A stretch of DNA of 64,000 nucleotides from AWTP1-13 sp963832445. GTDB taxonomy: Bacteria; Pseudomonadota; Alphaproteobacteria; Rhizobiales; Hyphomicrobiaceae. This document shows, one piece after another, positions 25,779-35,327 of the stretch. The stretch is taken from positions 6,759-70,758 of the forward strand of contig CAWHUM010000005.1 in the NCBI GenBank assembly GCA_963832445.1, in the 5' to 3' direction. A model generated the notes under the pieces. The model had not been told where the DNA came from. It saw only the letters and a list, made by a program, of their open reading frames with translations, and made no database searches. Each line of letters starts with the position of its first letter. Position 1 is the first letter of the stretch. Position numbers and translations under genes: made by a program.

Positions 25779-26240
25779 TCAGGCCCTCACATTCTTGCGG
25801 TTGAGCGCCTTCACGTCGAGCGGCTCAGGCTGTTGCGCCTCGTGGGGATGGGCGGCGCCCTTGTACACCTTGAGATTGCGCATGAGCTTGCGCTGCAGGG
25901 GGCCACGTTTGAGCATGCGCCCAACGGCCAGCTCCAGAATGCGCTCGGGGAACTTGCTCGCAAACAGCTGCCGGGGTGTGCGCTGTTTGATGCCGCCCGG
26001 ATAGCCCGTGTGTCGGTAATAGATTTTGTCGCTGGTCTTGTTGCCCGTGAACACCACCTTTTCGGCGTTGATCACGATCACGTTATCCCCGGTGTCGACG
26101 TGCGGCGTGTAGGCAGCCTTGTGCTTGCCCTTGAGCCGCGTGGCGATGAGTGTGGCGAGGCGGCCGACCACCAGGCCCTCCCCATCGATCAGCACCCACT
26201 TCTTCTCGACTTCGCCGGGCTTGGCGACATACGTTTTCAT
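25779..26240 (-). CDS. rplM: 50S ribosomal protein L13
   Basis: 153 residues matching L13: KKWVLIDGEGLVVGRLATLIATRLKGKHK, DTGDNVIVINAEKVVFTGNK, and RHTGYPGGIKQRTPRQLFASKFPERILELAVGRMLKRGPL. It is the first gene of the rplM-rpsI operon. The region upstream contains an AT-rich stretch (about 26,300-26,345) that probably holds the promoter. Confidence 0.97.
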   Translation of the reverse strand: MKTYVAKPGEVEKKWVLIDGEGLVVGRLATLIATRLKGKHKAAYTPHVDTGDNVIVINAEKVVFTGNKTSDKIYYRHTGYPGGIKQRTPRQLFASKFPERILELAVGRMLKRGPLQRKLMRNLKVYKGAAHPHEAQQPEPLDVKALNRKNVRA

Positions 26241-26741
26241 GGGTTGGCCCCGCGTTCATGCTCAGCGGCGCTTGTTAGTTCGCGAGATCACGGTTGTCAA
26301 CATCAATTCCTTGGCAATTATTAGTTCAATTCAATAGATTACGTCTAAGGTACTATGATACCTCTGAGGTGGTAACCTAATACCGCGGCTGCACACGCGC
26401 CTAATCGGTGCAAATGATCGGCCAATGGCTTCGCTCCTTGTTTCGCCGCGCCCGCGGTTGTCCGCCGGGGAGGCTTGCACCGGCCCATTGCAATATTGCT
26501 GTCGCCATCTTCAGCGCTCCCCCCCAAGAGCTGGCAGGGCGGGATCACGCGCGAACCGCAATCGCCCGTTTCCGCGCTCGCCGACACAAGCAGCGGCACT
26601 GGCGCGCACCTCGCGCGCCTCTGCCAACACGCGCGCATCTATCGATTGACATCCGCCAGGTGTCCAACTTTTGTCATGTCGGACTATTACCAGGGCCAAC
26701 CACGTTACGATCAGGCCTTAGCCCGGCAAGCGAGGACTCCC
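26241..26741. other. Divergent intergenic region between rplM and the 26742 gene
   Basis: 501 bp without a convincing gene. The left third is AT-rich (around 26,290-26,360) and probably carries the rplM promoter. On the right a TTGACA at 26,645 followed about 18 bp later by TTGTCAT could serve the 26742 gene. Open frames in the middle have Pro/Arg-rich composition typical of shadows. Confidence 0.4.
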
Positions 26742-27251
26742 ATGCAGCAGGTGTTTCGTCTTTTCATCGCCGCCTTTGCAGCCGTAGCAGTCGTCCATTT
26801 CTCAGGCGCGGTCTCGGCGCAGGCGCCGGTCAAACAGATGAAGCTCACCGAGAAGCAGGTCGAGGGATTCATCGCGGCTCACAAGGACATGGGCGCGGTC
26901 GCCGAGAAGATGGAAGGCGACAAACCCGATCCCGGCGTCCAAAAGCAGCTCGAGGGCATCGCCAAGAAGTTCGGCTTCAAGGACTTCAACGAGTATGACG
27001 ACGTCGCCTCCAACATCGCCCTGGTAATGGCCGGGATGGACCCGCAAACCAAAGCGTTCACCGATCCGCCGACCGCCATCAAGCGCGAGATCGACGAGGT
27101 CACCGCCGACAAGTCGATGCCGGAGAAAGAGAAGAAGCAGGCCCTCGACGAGCTCAACGAGGCGATGAAGATGGCCCAGCCCATCCAGTATCCGGGCAAC
27201 ATCGAGCTCATAAAGAAGTACTACGACAGGTTAGAGCCGCTTCTGCAGTAG
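26742..27251 (+). CDS. Secreted or periplasmic helical protein of unknown function, 169 aa
   Basis: The start at 26742 has GAGGA about 6 nt upstream. The signal peptide is FRLFIAAFAAVAVVHFSGAVSA, with cleavage near SAQA. The mature protein is highly charged and helical: KQMKLTEKQVEGFIAAHKDMGAVAEKMEG, then GIAKKFGFKDFNEYDDVASNIALVMAGMDP. This second segment is typical of a Hyphomicrobiales periplasmic family without an assigned role. It precedes the enoyl-CoA hydratase by 29 bp, perhaps co-transcribed. Confidence 0.78.
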   Translation: MQQVFRLFIAAFAAVAVVHFSGAVSAQAPVKQMKLTEKQVEGFIAAHKDMGAVAEKMEGDKPDPGVQKQLEGIAKKFGFKDFNEYDDVASNIALVMAGMDPQTKAFTDPPTAIKREIDEVTADKSMPEKEKKQALDELNEAMKMAQPIQYPGNIELIKKYYDRLEPLLQ

Positions 27252-27280
27252 GTCCCCGGCAGTAGGTAGGTCCCCGATCC

Positions 27281-28111
27281 ATGCCCGCAGACGATAGCCG
27301 GGTCGAACCGTCTGCATCGGGCACGGGCCTGCTGGAGAGCGAGCGCCGCGGCGGCACCCTGGTGCTGACGCTGGCGCAACCTGAAACGCGCAACTGCCTT
27401 TCACAGGCGATGATCGAGGCGCTGCAGCGCGCAATCGAGGCAGCCTCGCAGGACTTGACCGAGCGTGCCGTGGTGATCGCGGCCCGAGGCTCCGTGTTCT
27501 GCGCCGGTCACGACTTGAAGGAGCTCACCAGCCACCGTACCGATGCGGACGGTGGACGCGCCTTCACGAAGCTCCTCATGCAGCAGTGCGCCAAGCTGAT
27601 GCGCTCCATCACGGCCTGCCCCAAGCCGGTGATCGCCGCCGTGGAAGGCACGGCCACCGCCGCCGGCTGTCAGCTCGTCGCCACGTGCGACCTTGCCGTC
27701 GCCTCGGTGACGGCGAAATTTGCGACGCCCGGCGTCAACATCGGGCTTTTCTGCACGACGCCGATGGTGGCGCTGTCGCGCAACGTATCGCGCAAGCGGG
27801 CCATGGAGATGTTGCTGCTGGGCGAAATGCTGCGCGCCCGCGACGCCGCCGAGTATGGCCTCGTCAATCGCGTGGTGGAGGCCGGAGGCGCACTGCAAGC
27901 CGCCTTGGAGCTCGGCGATCGCATCGCCAGAGAGCCGCCCGCTACGCTCGCCATCGGCAAGGAAGCGTTCTACCGGCAGATCGAGATGCCGCTGGCCGAG
28001 GCCTACGACTATGCGACGGGCGTTATGGTCGAGAATATGATGCACGAGGAATCGAAGGAGGGCATCGGCGCCTTTGTTGCCAAGCGCGCTCCCGACTGGG
28101 ACAAAACCTGA
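27281..28111 (+). CDS. Enoyl-CoA hydratase/isomerase-family protein
   Basis: Crotonase-fold enzyme, 276 residues, hydrating or isomerising acyl-CoA. The oxyanion-hole segments are GSVFCAGHDLKEL and EGTATAAGCQLVATCDLAVAS. NVSRKRAMEMLLLGEMLRARDAAEYGLVNRVV is the usual C-terminal signature. It resembles the ECHDC3-like group that starts with a short unstructured N-terminus. It is followed by a CoA-binding-domain gene with an 8-bp gap, so they are probably co-transcribed. Confidence 0.88.
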   Translation: MPADDSRVEPSASGTGLLESERRGGTLVLTLAQPETRNCLSQAMIEALQRAIEAASQDLTERAVVIAARGSVFCAGHDLKELTSHRTDADGGRAFTKLLMQQCAKLMRSITACPKPVIAAVEGTATAAGCQLVATCDLAVASVTAKFATPGVNIGLFCTTPMVALSRNVSRKRAMEMLLLGEMLRARDAAEYGLVNRVVEAGGALQAALELGDRIAREPPATLAIGKEAFYRQIEMPLAEAYDYATGVMVENMMHEESKEGIGAFVAKRAPDWDKT

Positions 28112-28119
28112 GGCCAGCC

Positions 28120-28725
28120 ATGACCCTTTCGATTTGCCGCGCCACTGTTGGCCGGCAAGGCCCGGCCGCCTCCATCTCCGCCTCCGCCCAAATGAACCAC
28201 GACCGCTATACCGACCAGTACATCACCTCCATCTTGGACAGTGCGCGCACGATTGCCATGGTCGGCGCCAGCGCGGTCACCAACCGGCCGAGCTACTTCG
28301 CCATGAAGTATCTGCTCGGCAAAGGTTACGAGGTGATCCCCATCAACCCTGGCCTGGCTGGCAAGGAGATACTCGGCAGGAGGGTGTATGCGGCGCTCGC
28401 CGATCTCGCCGGCCCCATCGACATGGTCGACATCTTCCGCAACTCGGCCGCTGCGCTCGATGTCGTCCGCGAAGCGATCTCTCTCAAGGACAAGCTCGCC
28501 ATCAAGGTGATCTGGATGCAGCTCGGCGTTCGCAACGATGCAGCAGCGGCGGAGGCCGAGGCTGCCGGGCTTCAGGTAGTCATGAATCGGTGCCCCAAGA
28601 TCGAATACGGGCGTCTTTCCGGCGAGATCGGCTGGGCTGGCGTCAATGCCGGCACTATCTCGTCGAAACGGCCGCTGCTTGGCGAACGCGGCCTGCAAAA
28701 CCACATTATCGCGGGCAAGGGTTGA
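28120..28725 (+). CDS. CoA-binding domain protein (YccU-like)
   Basis: 201-residue protein with a single CoA_binding (Rossmann) domain like that of succinyl-CoA synthetase alpha: TIAMVGASAVTNRPSYFAMKYLLGKGYEVIPINPG, then DMVDIFRNSAAALDVVREAI and KVIWMQLGV, then VVMNRCPKIEYGRLSGEIGW. GAGG precedes the ATG at 28120 by six bases; the family usually begins near MNHDRYTD, so the ATG at 28192 is an alternative start. Its role is unknown; members bind CoA and are found in many bacteria. Confidence 0.85.
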   Translation: MTLSICRATVGRQGPAASISASAQMNHDRYTDQYITSILDSARTIAMVGASAVTNRPSYFAMKYLLGKGYEVIPINPGLAGKEILGRRVYAALADLAGPIDMVDIFRNSAAALDVVREAISLKDKLAIKVIWMQLGVRNDAAAAEAEAAGLQVVMNRCPKIEYGRLSGEIGWAGVNAGTISSKRPLLGERGLQNHIIAGKG

Positions 28726-28787
28726 GCCTGCCGCGTTCCGCGGCAGCGTCGGGTTGTACGCAGGTCGAGCACAGAAGGATGCGAGAC

Positions 28788-29009
28788 ATGATCGTTATCA
28801 CCAGGAACGGCAGGACAACCGTTCTTACCGGCTGGCGCGCCTGGCTGGTCGGCGCCGTGGCTTTCGTTGTCTCCTTCCTGCTGCTCGCAATCATCACGTT
28901 CTTCGTCCTCGGCATCGCCATCACTGTCGGCGCTGTCCTGCTCATCCTTATGCCGCTGGCGATCGGGTTTGCCTTGCTGGCATCCTTGTTCTCCAGTCGA
29001 ACGCGGTGA
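28788..29009 (+). CDS. Small two-helix membrane protein, 73 aa
   Basis: AAGGA lies about 8 nt before the ATG at 28788. After a short polar head (VITRNGRTTVLTG) the protein has two long hydrophobic stretches, about residues 17-42 and 44-66, and a basic tail SSRTR. It should be an inner-membrane hairpin. No family is recognised. It stands between the CoA-binding protein gene and metY on the same strand. Confidence 0.6.
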   Translation: MIVITRNGRTTVLTGWRAWLVGAVAFVVSFLLLAIITFFVLGIAITVGAVLLILMPLAIGFALLASLFSSRTR

Positions 29010-29079
29010 AGAATTCGCCGACCTGCAAGCCGCCGTCGGCTCGCGCCCTCCCCAAAGTCCATTCCGCTAGGAGTTGTTC

Positions 29080-30363
29080 ATGTCTGCAGATACGCCTGGA
29101 TTCTCGACGCTTGCCATTCATGCGGGCGCCGCGCCCGATCCCTCGACCGGCGCACGTGTGACGCCGATCTACCAGACCACGTCTTACGTCTTCAACGATG
29201 TAGACCACGCCGCCTCTCTGTTCGGGCTCGAGGCCTTTGGCAACATCTATACCCGCATCGGCGGCCCGACCCAGGCGGTGCTGGAGCAGCGCATCGCCGC
29301 GCTCGAGGGCGGCACCGCAGCATTGGCGGTGGCCTCCGGCCACGCGGCGCAGGCAATCGTCTTCCATACGCTGATGGAACCCGGCGACGAGTTCGTCGCT
29401 GGCCGCCAGCTGTACGGCGGCTCGGTCAACCAGTTCAACCACTCGTTCAAGAAGTTCGACTGGCGGGTGAAATGGGCCGATGCCACCGATCCGCAAACGT
29501 TCGAGGAGGCAATCACGCCGAAGACCAAGGCGATCTTCTGCGAGTCGATCGCCAACCCCGGCGGCATTGTCGTCGACCTGCCGGCCATCTCCGCGATTGC
29601 CAAGAAGGCCGGCGTACCGCTGATCGTCGACAACACGCTGGCTACGCCCTACCTGTGCCAGCCCAAGGAGTTCGGCGCCGATATCATCGTACACTCGCTC
29701 ACGAAGTTCATCGGCGGGCACGGCAATTCCATCGGCGGCATCATCGTCGACTGCGGCACTTACGATTGGCTCAGCGCCAAGCACAAGTACGCCACGCTGG
29801 TCGACCCGAACCCCAGCTACAACGGCATGCGCCTCGCCGAGACGTTCGGCAACTTCGCCTTCGCCATCGCCTGCCGCGTCATGGGCCTGCGCGATCTCGG
29901 GCCAGCCATGTCGCCGTTCAACGCCTTCCTCATCCTGACCGGCGTCGAAACCCTGCCGCTGCGCATGGCAAAGCACTGTGAGAATGCGCTCACCGTCGCC
30001 AAGCACCTCGCCAAGCACGAGCAGGTCGAGTGGGTAAGCTACGCGGGCCTACCCAAGGACAAGTCGCACGCATTGGCCAAGAAGATTTGTCCCAAGGGCG
30101 CAGGCTCGGTTTTCACCTTTGGCCTCAAAGGCGGCTATGACGCCGGGGTCAAGCTGGTCTCGAGCGTGAAGCTGTTCTCGCACCTGGCCAACATCGGCGA
30201 CGTTCGCAGCCTCATCATCCATCCGGCCTCCACCACCCACCGCCAGCTCACCGACGAGCAACGCAAGGCGGCCGGCGCAGGCCCGGACGTGGTGCGGCTG
30301 TCGATCGGGCTCGAGGATGCGGCCGACATCATCGCCGACCTCGAGCAGGGGCTGGCAGCATAG
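29080..30363 (+). CDS. metY: O-acetylhomoserine aminocarboxypropyltransferase / O-acetylhomoserine sulfhydrylase
   Basis: PLP enzyme of the Cys/Met gamma family, 427 residues, making homocysteine from O-acetylhomoserine and sulfide. Signatures are FSTLAIHAGAAPDPSTGARVTPIYQTTSYVF, GNIYTRIGGPT, the PLP-contacting EGGTAALAVASGHAAQ, and the lysine in IIVHSLTKFIGGHGNSIGG. AGGAG lies 7 nt before ATG 29080. A homoserine dehydrogenase gene lies 3.6 kb downstream, but this gene is separately transcribed. Confidence 0.93.
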   Translation: MSADTPGFSTLAIHAGAAPDPSTGARVTPIYQTTSYVFNDVDHAASLFGLEAFGNIYTRIGGPTQAVLEQRIAALEGGTAALAVASGHAAQAIVFHTLMEPGDEFVAGRQLYGGSVNQFNHSFKKFDWRVKWADATDPQTFEEAITPKTKAIFCESIANPGGIVVDLPAISAIAKKAGVPLIVDNTLATPYLCQPKEFGADIIVHSLTKFIGGHGNSIGGIIVDCGTYDWLSAKHKYATLVDPNPSYNGMRLAETFGNFAFAIACRVMGLRDLGPAMSPFNAFLILTGVETLPLRMAKHCENALTVAKHLAKHEQVEWVSYAGLPKDKSHALAKKICPKGAGSVFTFGLKGGYDAGVKLVSSVKLFSHLANIGDVRSLIIHPASTTHRQLTDEQRKAAGAGPDVVRLSIGLEDAADIIADLEQGLAA

Positions 30364-30395
30364 CAACGGCGATGGTTGGATAAGGCAGCCTACGC

Positions 30396-32228
30396 CTACG
30401 CCTTCACCTTCACGTAGCTGCCGGGTGCATCCTCGATGACGCCAAGCCGCGCGCCCGGCTGCCGCGCCTCGACCTTCGAGCCCGAGTACTTCGCCAGCCA
30501 GTCGGCGTAGTGCGGCCACCAGGAGCCCGGATGCTCCTCGGCGCTGTCGAACCAGGCTTCCAGTGTGGCGGCCTTACGGTCGTTGACCCAATACTGGTAT
30601 TTGACCCTGTCGCCAGGCGGATTGATCACGCCCGCGATGTGTCCTGAGCCAGCCAGCACGTACGTCACCGGCCCGCCGAACAGCTTCGAGCCGATGAACA
30701 CCGACTTGGCCGGCGCGATGTGGTCTTCCTTGGCGCACAGCTCGTAGATCGGCAGCTTAACCTTGCCGAGATCGAGCTTGATGCCGCCGATAGTCATCTG
30801 CCCGCGGGCGAGCTTGTTCTCGTGGTAGAATTCGCGCAGGTAGAACTTGTGGTTGGAGGCGGGCAAGCGCGTTGAGTCCTGGTTCCAGAACAGCAGGTCG
30901 AACGGGAACGGCTTCTTGCCCAACATGTAGTTGTTGACGATGTAGGGCCAAATGAGGTCCCTCGGCCGCAGCATGTTGAACACGCTCGCCATGCGCGCGC
31001 CATCGAGATAGCCGCGCTCGGCCATCATCTCCTCCAGCGCTTTGAGCTGCGCGTCGTCGATGAACAGCATGAGATCGCCGGCCTTGGTGAAGTCCACCTG
31101 AGCCGCGAAGAACGTGGCTGAGGAATAGGGCTCCTCGCCGCGCGCCGCGAGATAGGCAAGCGTGGTGCCGAGCAGCGTGCCCCCGACGCAGTAGCCAATC
31201 ACGTTGACCTTGTCCGTCCCGGTCTCGCGCTTGACGGCGTCGGTAGCGGCCAGAATGCCCTCGGTCATGTAGTCTTCAAAGGTCTTGTTGGCGAGACGCT
31301 GGTCGGGATTGACCCAGCTCACAACGAACACTGTGAAGCCCTTGGACACCGCGAAGCGGATGAACGACTTCTGCGGCCCGAGATCGAGAATGTAGAACTT
31401 GTTGATCCACGGCGGCACGATCAGCAGCGGCCGCTCGCAAACCTCGTCGGTGGTGGGTGCGTACTGGATCAGCTGGATGATGTCGTTCTGGAAGATCACC
31501 TTGCCCGGCGCGGTCGCCACGTTGCGCCCGACTTCGAAGGCCTGCACATCCGTCTGGCTGATGTTGAGGAGGTCGCCCGACCGCTCCAGGTCGTGCACGA
31601 GGTTGGTCATCCCCTGCACCAGGTTCTCGCCGCTCGAGGCGAAAGTCTCGCGCAGCACCACCGGATTAGTCAGCGGGAAGTTGGAGGGCGAGAGCGCGCT
31701 TACGATCTGCTTCAGGTAGAACTCCGCACGGTGCCGCGTGCGCTCATCGAGCCCCTCGGTTTTGTCGAGCATGTCCTCCAGCCAGCGGCTGGTGACGAGA
31801 TAGGCCTGCTTCCAGAAGTCGAAATACGGATTGCGGCTCCATTCCGGGTCGTTGAAGCGGTTGTCGCCCGCCTCGGGCTCCGCCACGGCAAGCGCCTCGC
31901 CGCCAATTGCGCGCGTGGTCACGCCGGCGAAGAGTTGCATGTAGCTGCTGAGCAGGGCGCCCTGGGCCTCGACGAGCCTGGCGGGCTCCGCCAGCCATGG
32001 CTGCGCAATCTCGGAGAACAGCTTGGCCGCATCCGTCATCTCGGTGGCCATGGTGTAGGGGTTCGCCGTACCGTTGGCCCGCTCGAGGAGGCCGCTCATG
32101 GCCTTCTGGCCCTCCTCCATCAGGCGCAGCATGTTGCGTCCGAACGCCTCCGGATCGGCGATCCGGTAGGCACCTAGGTCGACCTCGACAGGAATGGACT
32201 TCTTGGTCTCGAGCGCGGCTTTCTGCAT
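30396..32228 (-). CDS. phaC: Class I poly(3-hydroxyalkanoate) synthase
   Basis: Polymerises (R)-3-hydroxyacyl-CoA into storage polyester at the granule surface. It has 610 residues, the class I length. The N-terminal PhaC domain precedes an alpha/beta-hydrolase core with the lipase-like box GYCVGG (catalytic Cys), the Asp in WNQDSTRLP and the His in GSGHIAGVINPP. WINKFYILDLGPQKSFIRFAVSKGFTVFVVSW is strongly conserved. The frame is open 42 codons further upstream, but GAGAGG stands before the ATG at 32228, where the conserved protein begins. Confidence 0.95.
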   Translation of the reverse strand: MQKAALETKKSIPVEVDLGAYRIADPEAFGRNMLRLMEEGQKAMSGLLERANGTANPYTMATEMTDAAKLFSEIAQPWLAEPARLVEAQGALLSSYMQLFAGVTTRAIGGEALAVAEPEAGDNRFNDPEWSRNPYFDFWKQAYLVTSRWLEDMLDKTEGLDERTRHRAEFYLKQIVSALSPSNFPLTNPVVLRETFASSGENLVQGMTNLVHDLERSGDLLNISQTDVQAFEVGRNVATAPGKVIFQNDIIQLIQYAPTTDEVCERPLLIVPPWINKFYILDLGPQKSFIRFAVSKGFTVFVVSWVNPDQRLANKTFEDYMTEGILAATDAVKRETGTDKVNVIGYCVGGTLLGTTLAYLAARGEEPYSSATFFAAQVDFTKAGDLMLFIDDAQLKALEEMMAERGYLDGARMASVFNMLRPRDLIWPYIVNNYMLGKKPFPFDLLFWNQDSTRLPASNHKFYLREFYHENKLARGQMTIGGIKLDLGKVKLPIYELCAKEDHIAPAKSVFIGSKLFGGPVTYVLAGSGHIAGVINPPGDRVKYQYWVNDRKAATLEAWFDSAEEHPGSWWPHYADWLAKYSGSKVEARQPGARLGVIEDAPGSYVKVKA

Positions 32229-32440
32229 TTTTCTGCCTCTCGCGAGAATCAGTTCCTGGTGGACAATTCTAGGCAACTCACCGTTGAAGCTGTATTTAGT
32301 ACCTGTGGCCCGTTTGCACCACACCTTCCCCAGCTTGTGTGCCAAAGAAGCCAAAATCGGCTAGCGCTGTGTAGCTAAACTGTCGAGACTTGGCCGTTCG
32401 AGGGTGCTAGATGTTGCGTTGCAGCTAGAGCGGGGGCGGA

Positions 32441-32671
32441 ATGGTTGCAAGTTGGAAGATAGCAGCGACATTGATCGCTGTCTGGGCAGTTTTGGGTACT
32501 CTGCTCGGGGCTTGCTCCGAGACGTTGCCGCTTGTCAACTTGCCCAACATCGCCAAGCTGCCGGAAAAGGTCCTCAGCAAGGACGAGCAGCAGAAGACGA
32601 TGAAAGAGATGATCGAGAAGGGCCAGACCAACCAGGCCGAGACCATCAAGCAGATCGAGCAGGCCAAGTAG
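32441..32671 (+). CDS. Small lipoprotein, 76 aa
   Basis: The type II signal peptide has the lipobox LLGAC (Cys at about residue 25). It is followed by a short hydrophobic linker and a charged helical tail with repeated Lys/Gln/Glu (SKDEQQKTMKEMIEKGQTNQAETIKQIEQAK). It is probably membrane-anchored with a coiled-coil tail. It sits divergent from phaC and just ahead of the aminotransferase gene. No family name is assigned. Confidence 0.75.
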   Translation: MVASWKIAATLIAVWAVLGTLLGACSETLPLVNLPNIAKLPEKVLSKDEQQKTMKEMIEKGQTNQAETIKQIEQAK

Positions 32672-32709
32672 CAGCGCCTGGCGCCTGTTCCAACCCGTCG
32701 GTTAGTCCC

Positions 32710-33960
32710 GTGATCGAAGAATTTCACCGCGTCAAGCGCCTCCCTCCTTACGTCTTTGCCGAAGTGAACCGCCTCAAGGCGGCCGCCCGGGCGCGCGGCG
32801 CAGACATCATCGATCTGGGCATGGGCAATCCCGACATGCCGACGCCCCAGCACATCGTCGACAAACTCATCGAGACAGTCGCCAAGCCGCGCACCAACCG
32901 CTACTCGGCCTCCAAGGGCATTCCGGGCCTGCGCAAAGCACAGGCGGGCTACTACGCCCGCCGCTTCGGCGTGAAGCTCAATCCCGAGACGCAGGTGGTG
33001 GCGACGCTCGGCTCCAAGGAGGGCTTCGCCAACATGGCGCAGGCCATCTCGGCGCCCGGCGATGTCATTCTGGTACCGAGCCCGACTTACCCTATCCACG
33101 AGTTCGGCTTCATCATCTCCGGCGCCGCCATCCGCCACATCCCGACCACGGGAGGCGCAGCGACCGTGACCGACCCGCACGCCGAGTTCCTGCGTGGCGT
33201 CGAGCGGGCGGTGCGGCATTCGATTCCAAGGCCCCTCGCCGTGGTGTTGAGCTACCCGTCGAACCCCACAGCCTCCACCGCCGACCTCGCCTTCTATACT
33301 GACGCCGTGCAACTGGCGAAGCGGCTCGATCTCATCATCCTCTCCGACATCGCCTACGCGGAGATCTATTACGACGGCAACCCGCCGCCATCGGTGCTGC
33401 AGGTTCCAGGCGCCATCGACATCACGGTCGAGTTCACCTCGTTGTCCAAGACCTACGCAATGCCCGGCTGGCGCATGGGGTTTGCGGTGGGCAACGAGCG
33501 GCTGATCGCGGCGCTGGCGCGCGTGAAGTCCTATCTCGACTACGGTGCCTTCACGCCCGTCCAAGTCGCGGCCGCCGCCGCCCTCAACGGTCCGCAGGAT
33601 TGCGTCGAGGAGATCCGCAAGACCTACAAGAGCCGCCGCGACTGCCTGGTCGACAGCTTCGGCCGCGCGGGCTGGAGCATCCCGCCGCCTGCGGCCTCCA
33701 TGTTCGCTTGGGCCCCCATCCCAGCGACCTTCCGGGACATCGGCTCGGTGGAGTTCGCCAAGCTCCTCATCGACAAGGCCGACGTTGCCGTCTCCCCCGG
33801 CCTCGGCTTCGGCGAGTATGGGGAAGGTTTCGTACGTATCGCCTTGGTGGAGAACGAGCATCGCATTCGCCAGGCGGCGCGCAACATCAAGAAGTTCCTC
33901 GCGCGCGCGCCGGAAACTATGCATAACGTGATCCCAATTCCGCAGAAGGCATCGCGTTAG
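32710..33960 (+). CDS. Class I/II aminotransferase, AlaC / LL-DAP aminotransferase-like
   Basis: Fold-type I PLP enzyme, 416 residues. It has DLGMGNPDMPTPQHI, YSASKGIPGLRKAQAGYYARRFGV, the PLP Asp/Tyr region LSDIAYAEIYYDG and the Schiff-base lysine in TSLSKTYAMPGWRMGFAVGN. It resembles the E. coli AlaC group, which makes alanine from glutamate and pyruvate, more than DapL. The start is GTG at 32710; an ATG alternative is absent. It is followed by hom with a 10-bp gap, so it may also serve in amino-acid synthesis from aspartate. Confidence 0.87.
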   Translation: MIEEFHRVKRLPPYVFAEVNRLKAAARARGADIIDLGMGNPDMPTPQHIVDKLIETVAKPRTNRYSASKGIPGLRKAQAGYYARRFGVKLNPETQVVATLGSKEGFANMAQAISAPGDVILVPSPTYPIHEFGFIISGAAIRHIPTTGGAATVTDPHAEFLRGVERAVRHSIPRPLAVVLSYPSNPTASTADLAFYTDAVQLAKRLDLIILSDIAYAEIYYDGNPPPSVLQVPGAIDITVEFTSLSKTYAMPGWRMGFAVGNERLIAALARVKSYLDYGAFTPVQVAAAAALNGPQDCVEEIRKTYKSRRDCLVDSFGRAGWSIPPPAASMFAWAPIPATFRDIGSVEFAKLLIDKADVAVSPGLGFGEYGEGFVRIALVENEHRIRQAARNIKKFLARAPETMHNVIPIPQKASR

Positions 33961-33970
33961 ACTGCAGGCA

Positions 33971-35296
33971 ATGGGCCAACCGCTGAGATTGGGGGTTGCC
34001 GGGCTTGGCACGGTGGGTGTCGGCCTGCTGCGCCTCTTGCACACCCACAAGGCACGGCTCGCCGAGATGCTCGGACGCGAGATCGTGATCACGGGCGTCA
34101 GCGCGCGCACACGCCACAAGCGGCGCGGCGTCGCCCTCGAAGGCGTAGAGTGGTTCGACAGTCCCGCCGAACTCGCAGCGGCCCCGTCAATCGACGTCTT
34201 CGTCGAGCTGATCGGCGGCGAGGATGGTCCGGCCAAGGCCGCCGTCGAGACGGCGCTGCGCGCGCACAAGCATGTGGTGACGGCCAACAAGGCGCTGCTC
34301 GCCAAGCACGGCACTGAACTCGCGCGGCTTGCCGAGAAAAACGACGTTGCCCTCAACTTCGAGGCGGCGGTCGCTGGCGGCATCCCGATCATCAAGACCA
34401 TGCGGGAAGGGCTCGCCGGCAATGAAATCCGGCGTGTCTACGGCATTCTCAACGGCACCTGTAACTACATCCTCACGCAGATGTTCGAAGAGCATCGCTC
34501 CTTTGCTGACGTGCTCAAGGAAGCGCAGGCGCAGGGCTATGCGGAAGCCGATCCCAGCTTCGACATCGGCGGTCTCGACACCGCGCACAAGCTCGCCTTG
34601 CTGACGAGCCTCGCTTTTGGCACCCGTGTGGCGCTCGACCAGATCCACATCGAGGGTATTGAAGGCGTGACGCAGGCCGACATCGAGGCGGCAGACGATC
34701 TCGGCTACCGCATCAAGTTGCTCGGCGTCGCGCTGATGACGGACAGCGGCATCGAGCAACGTGTGCATCCCGCCATGGTGCCACAACATTCGGCCATCGC
34801 CGAGGTCTCGGGCGTCACCAACTGCGTGGCCGTCGACAGCGACTTTGCCGGCAACATCCTGCTCGTCGGCCGCGGGGCGGGGTCGGAGGCCACCGCCTCC
34901 GCCGTCGCCAGCGATATCATCGACATCGCCCGCGGACATCGCCTGCCGCCCTTCCTCGTGCAGGCGGCCAAGCTCAAGCCCTACAAGCGCGCCAAGCTCG
35001 GACAGCATCAAGGCGCCTACTACGTGCGGCTTGCAGTGTTCGACCGGCCGGGCGCCATGGCCGGCATCGCCGGACGCATGGGCGAGCGCGGCGTTTCGCT
35101 CGAGAGCATTGTGCAGCGGCGTCCGCGCGGCGCACAGATCGGCATCGGTGCCAAGCTCAAGGCGGGCGCGCCCGCCCCGGTCGTTCTCATTACCCACGAA
35201 ACGACCGAAGAAGCCATTCGCGGCGCACTGACCGCCATCCAGCGCGACGGCAACGTGTCGGAAAAGCCTCAAATGATTCGTATAGAACCGCTCTAG
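33971..35296 (+). CDS. hom: Homoserine dehydrogenase
   Basis: Converts aspartate semialdehyde to homoserine with NAD(P)H, at the branch to Met and Thr; 441 residues. It has the nucleotide-binding loop GVAGLGTVGVGLLRLL, VVTANKALLA, FEAAVAGGIPIIKTMREGLAGNEI and GILNGTCNYILTQM. The substrate-binding DPSFDIGGLDTAHKLALL segment precedes a C-terminal ACT domain (about 350-430) for feedback control by threonine. Its position between the aminotransferase and glpX is the standard order in Hyphomicrobiales. Confidence 0.95.
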   Translation: MGQPLRLGVAGLGTVGVGLLRLLHTHKARLAEMLGREIVITGVSARTRHKRRGVALEGVEWFDSPAELAAAPSIDVFVELIGGEDGPAKAAVETALRAHKHVVTANKALLAKHGTELARLAEKNDVALNFEAAVAGGIPIIKTMREGLAGNEIRRVYGILNGTCNYILTQMFEEHRSFADVLKEAQAQGYAEADPSFDIGGLDTAHKLALLTSLAFGTRVALDQIHIEGIEGVTQADIEAADDLGYRIKLLGVALMTDSGIEQRVHPAMVPQHSAIAEVSGVTNCVAVDSDFAGNILLVGRGAGSEATASAVASDIIDIARGHRLPPFLVQAAKLKPYKRAKLGQHQGAYYVRLAVFDRPGAMAGIAGRMGERGVSLESIVQRRPRGAQIGIGAKLKAGAPAPVVLITHETTEEAIRGALTAIQRDGNVSEKPQMIRIEPL

Positions 35297-35327
35297 TACG
35301 GGCCAACAGCGGGCTGGGAGTGAGACC

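Noticed and set aside
32710..33960. Calling the aminotransferase DapL
   Set aside because: The sequence is closer to the AlaC group and no other lysine-branch gene is nearby.
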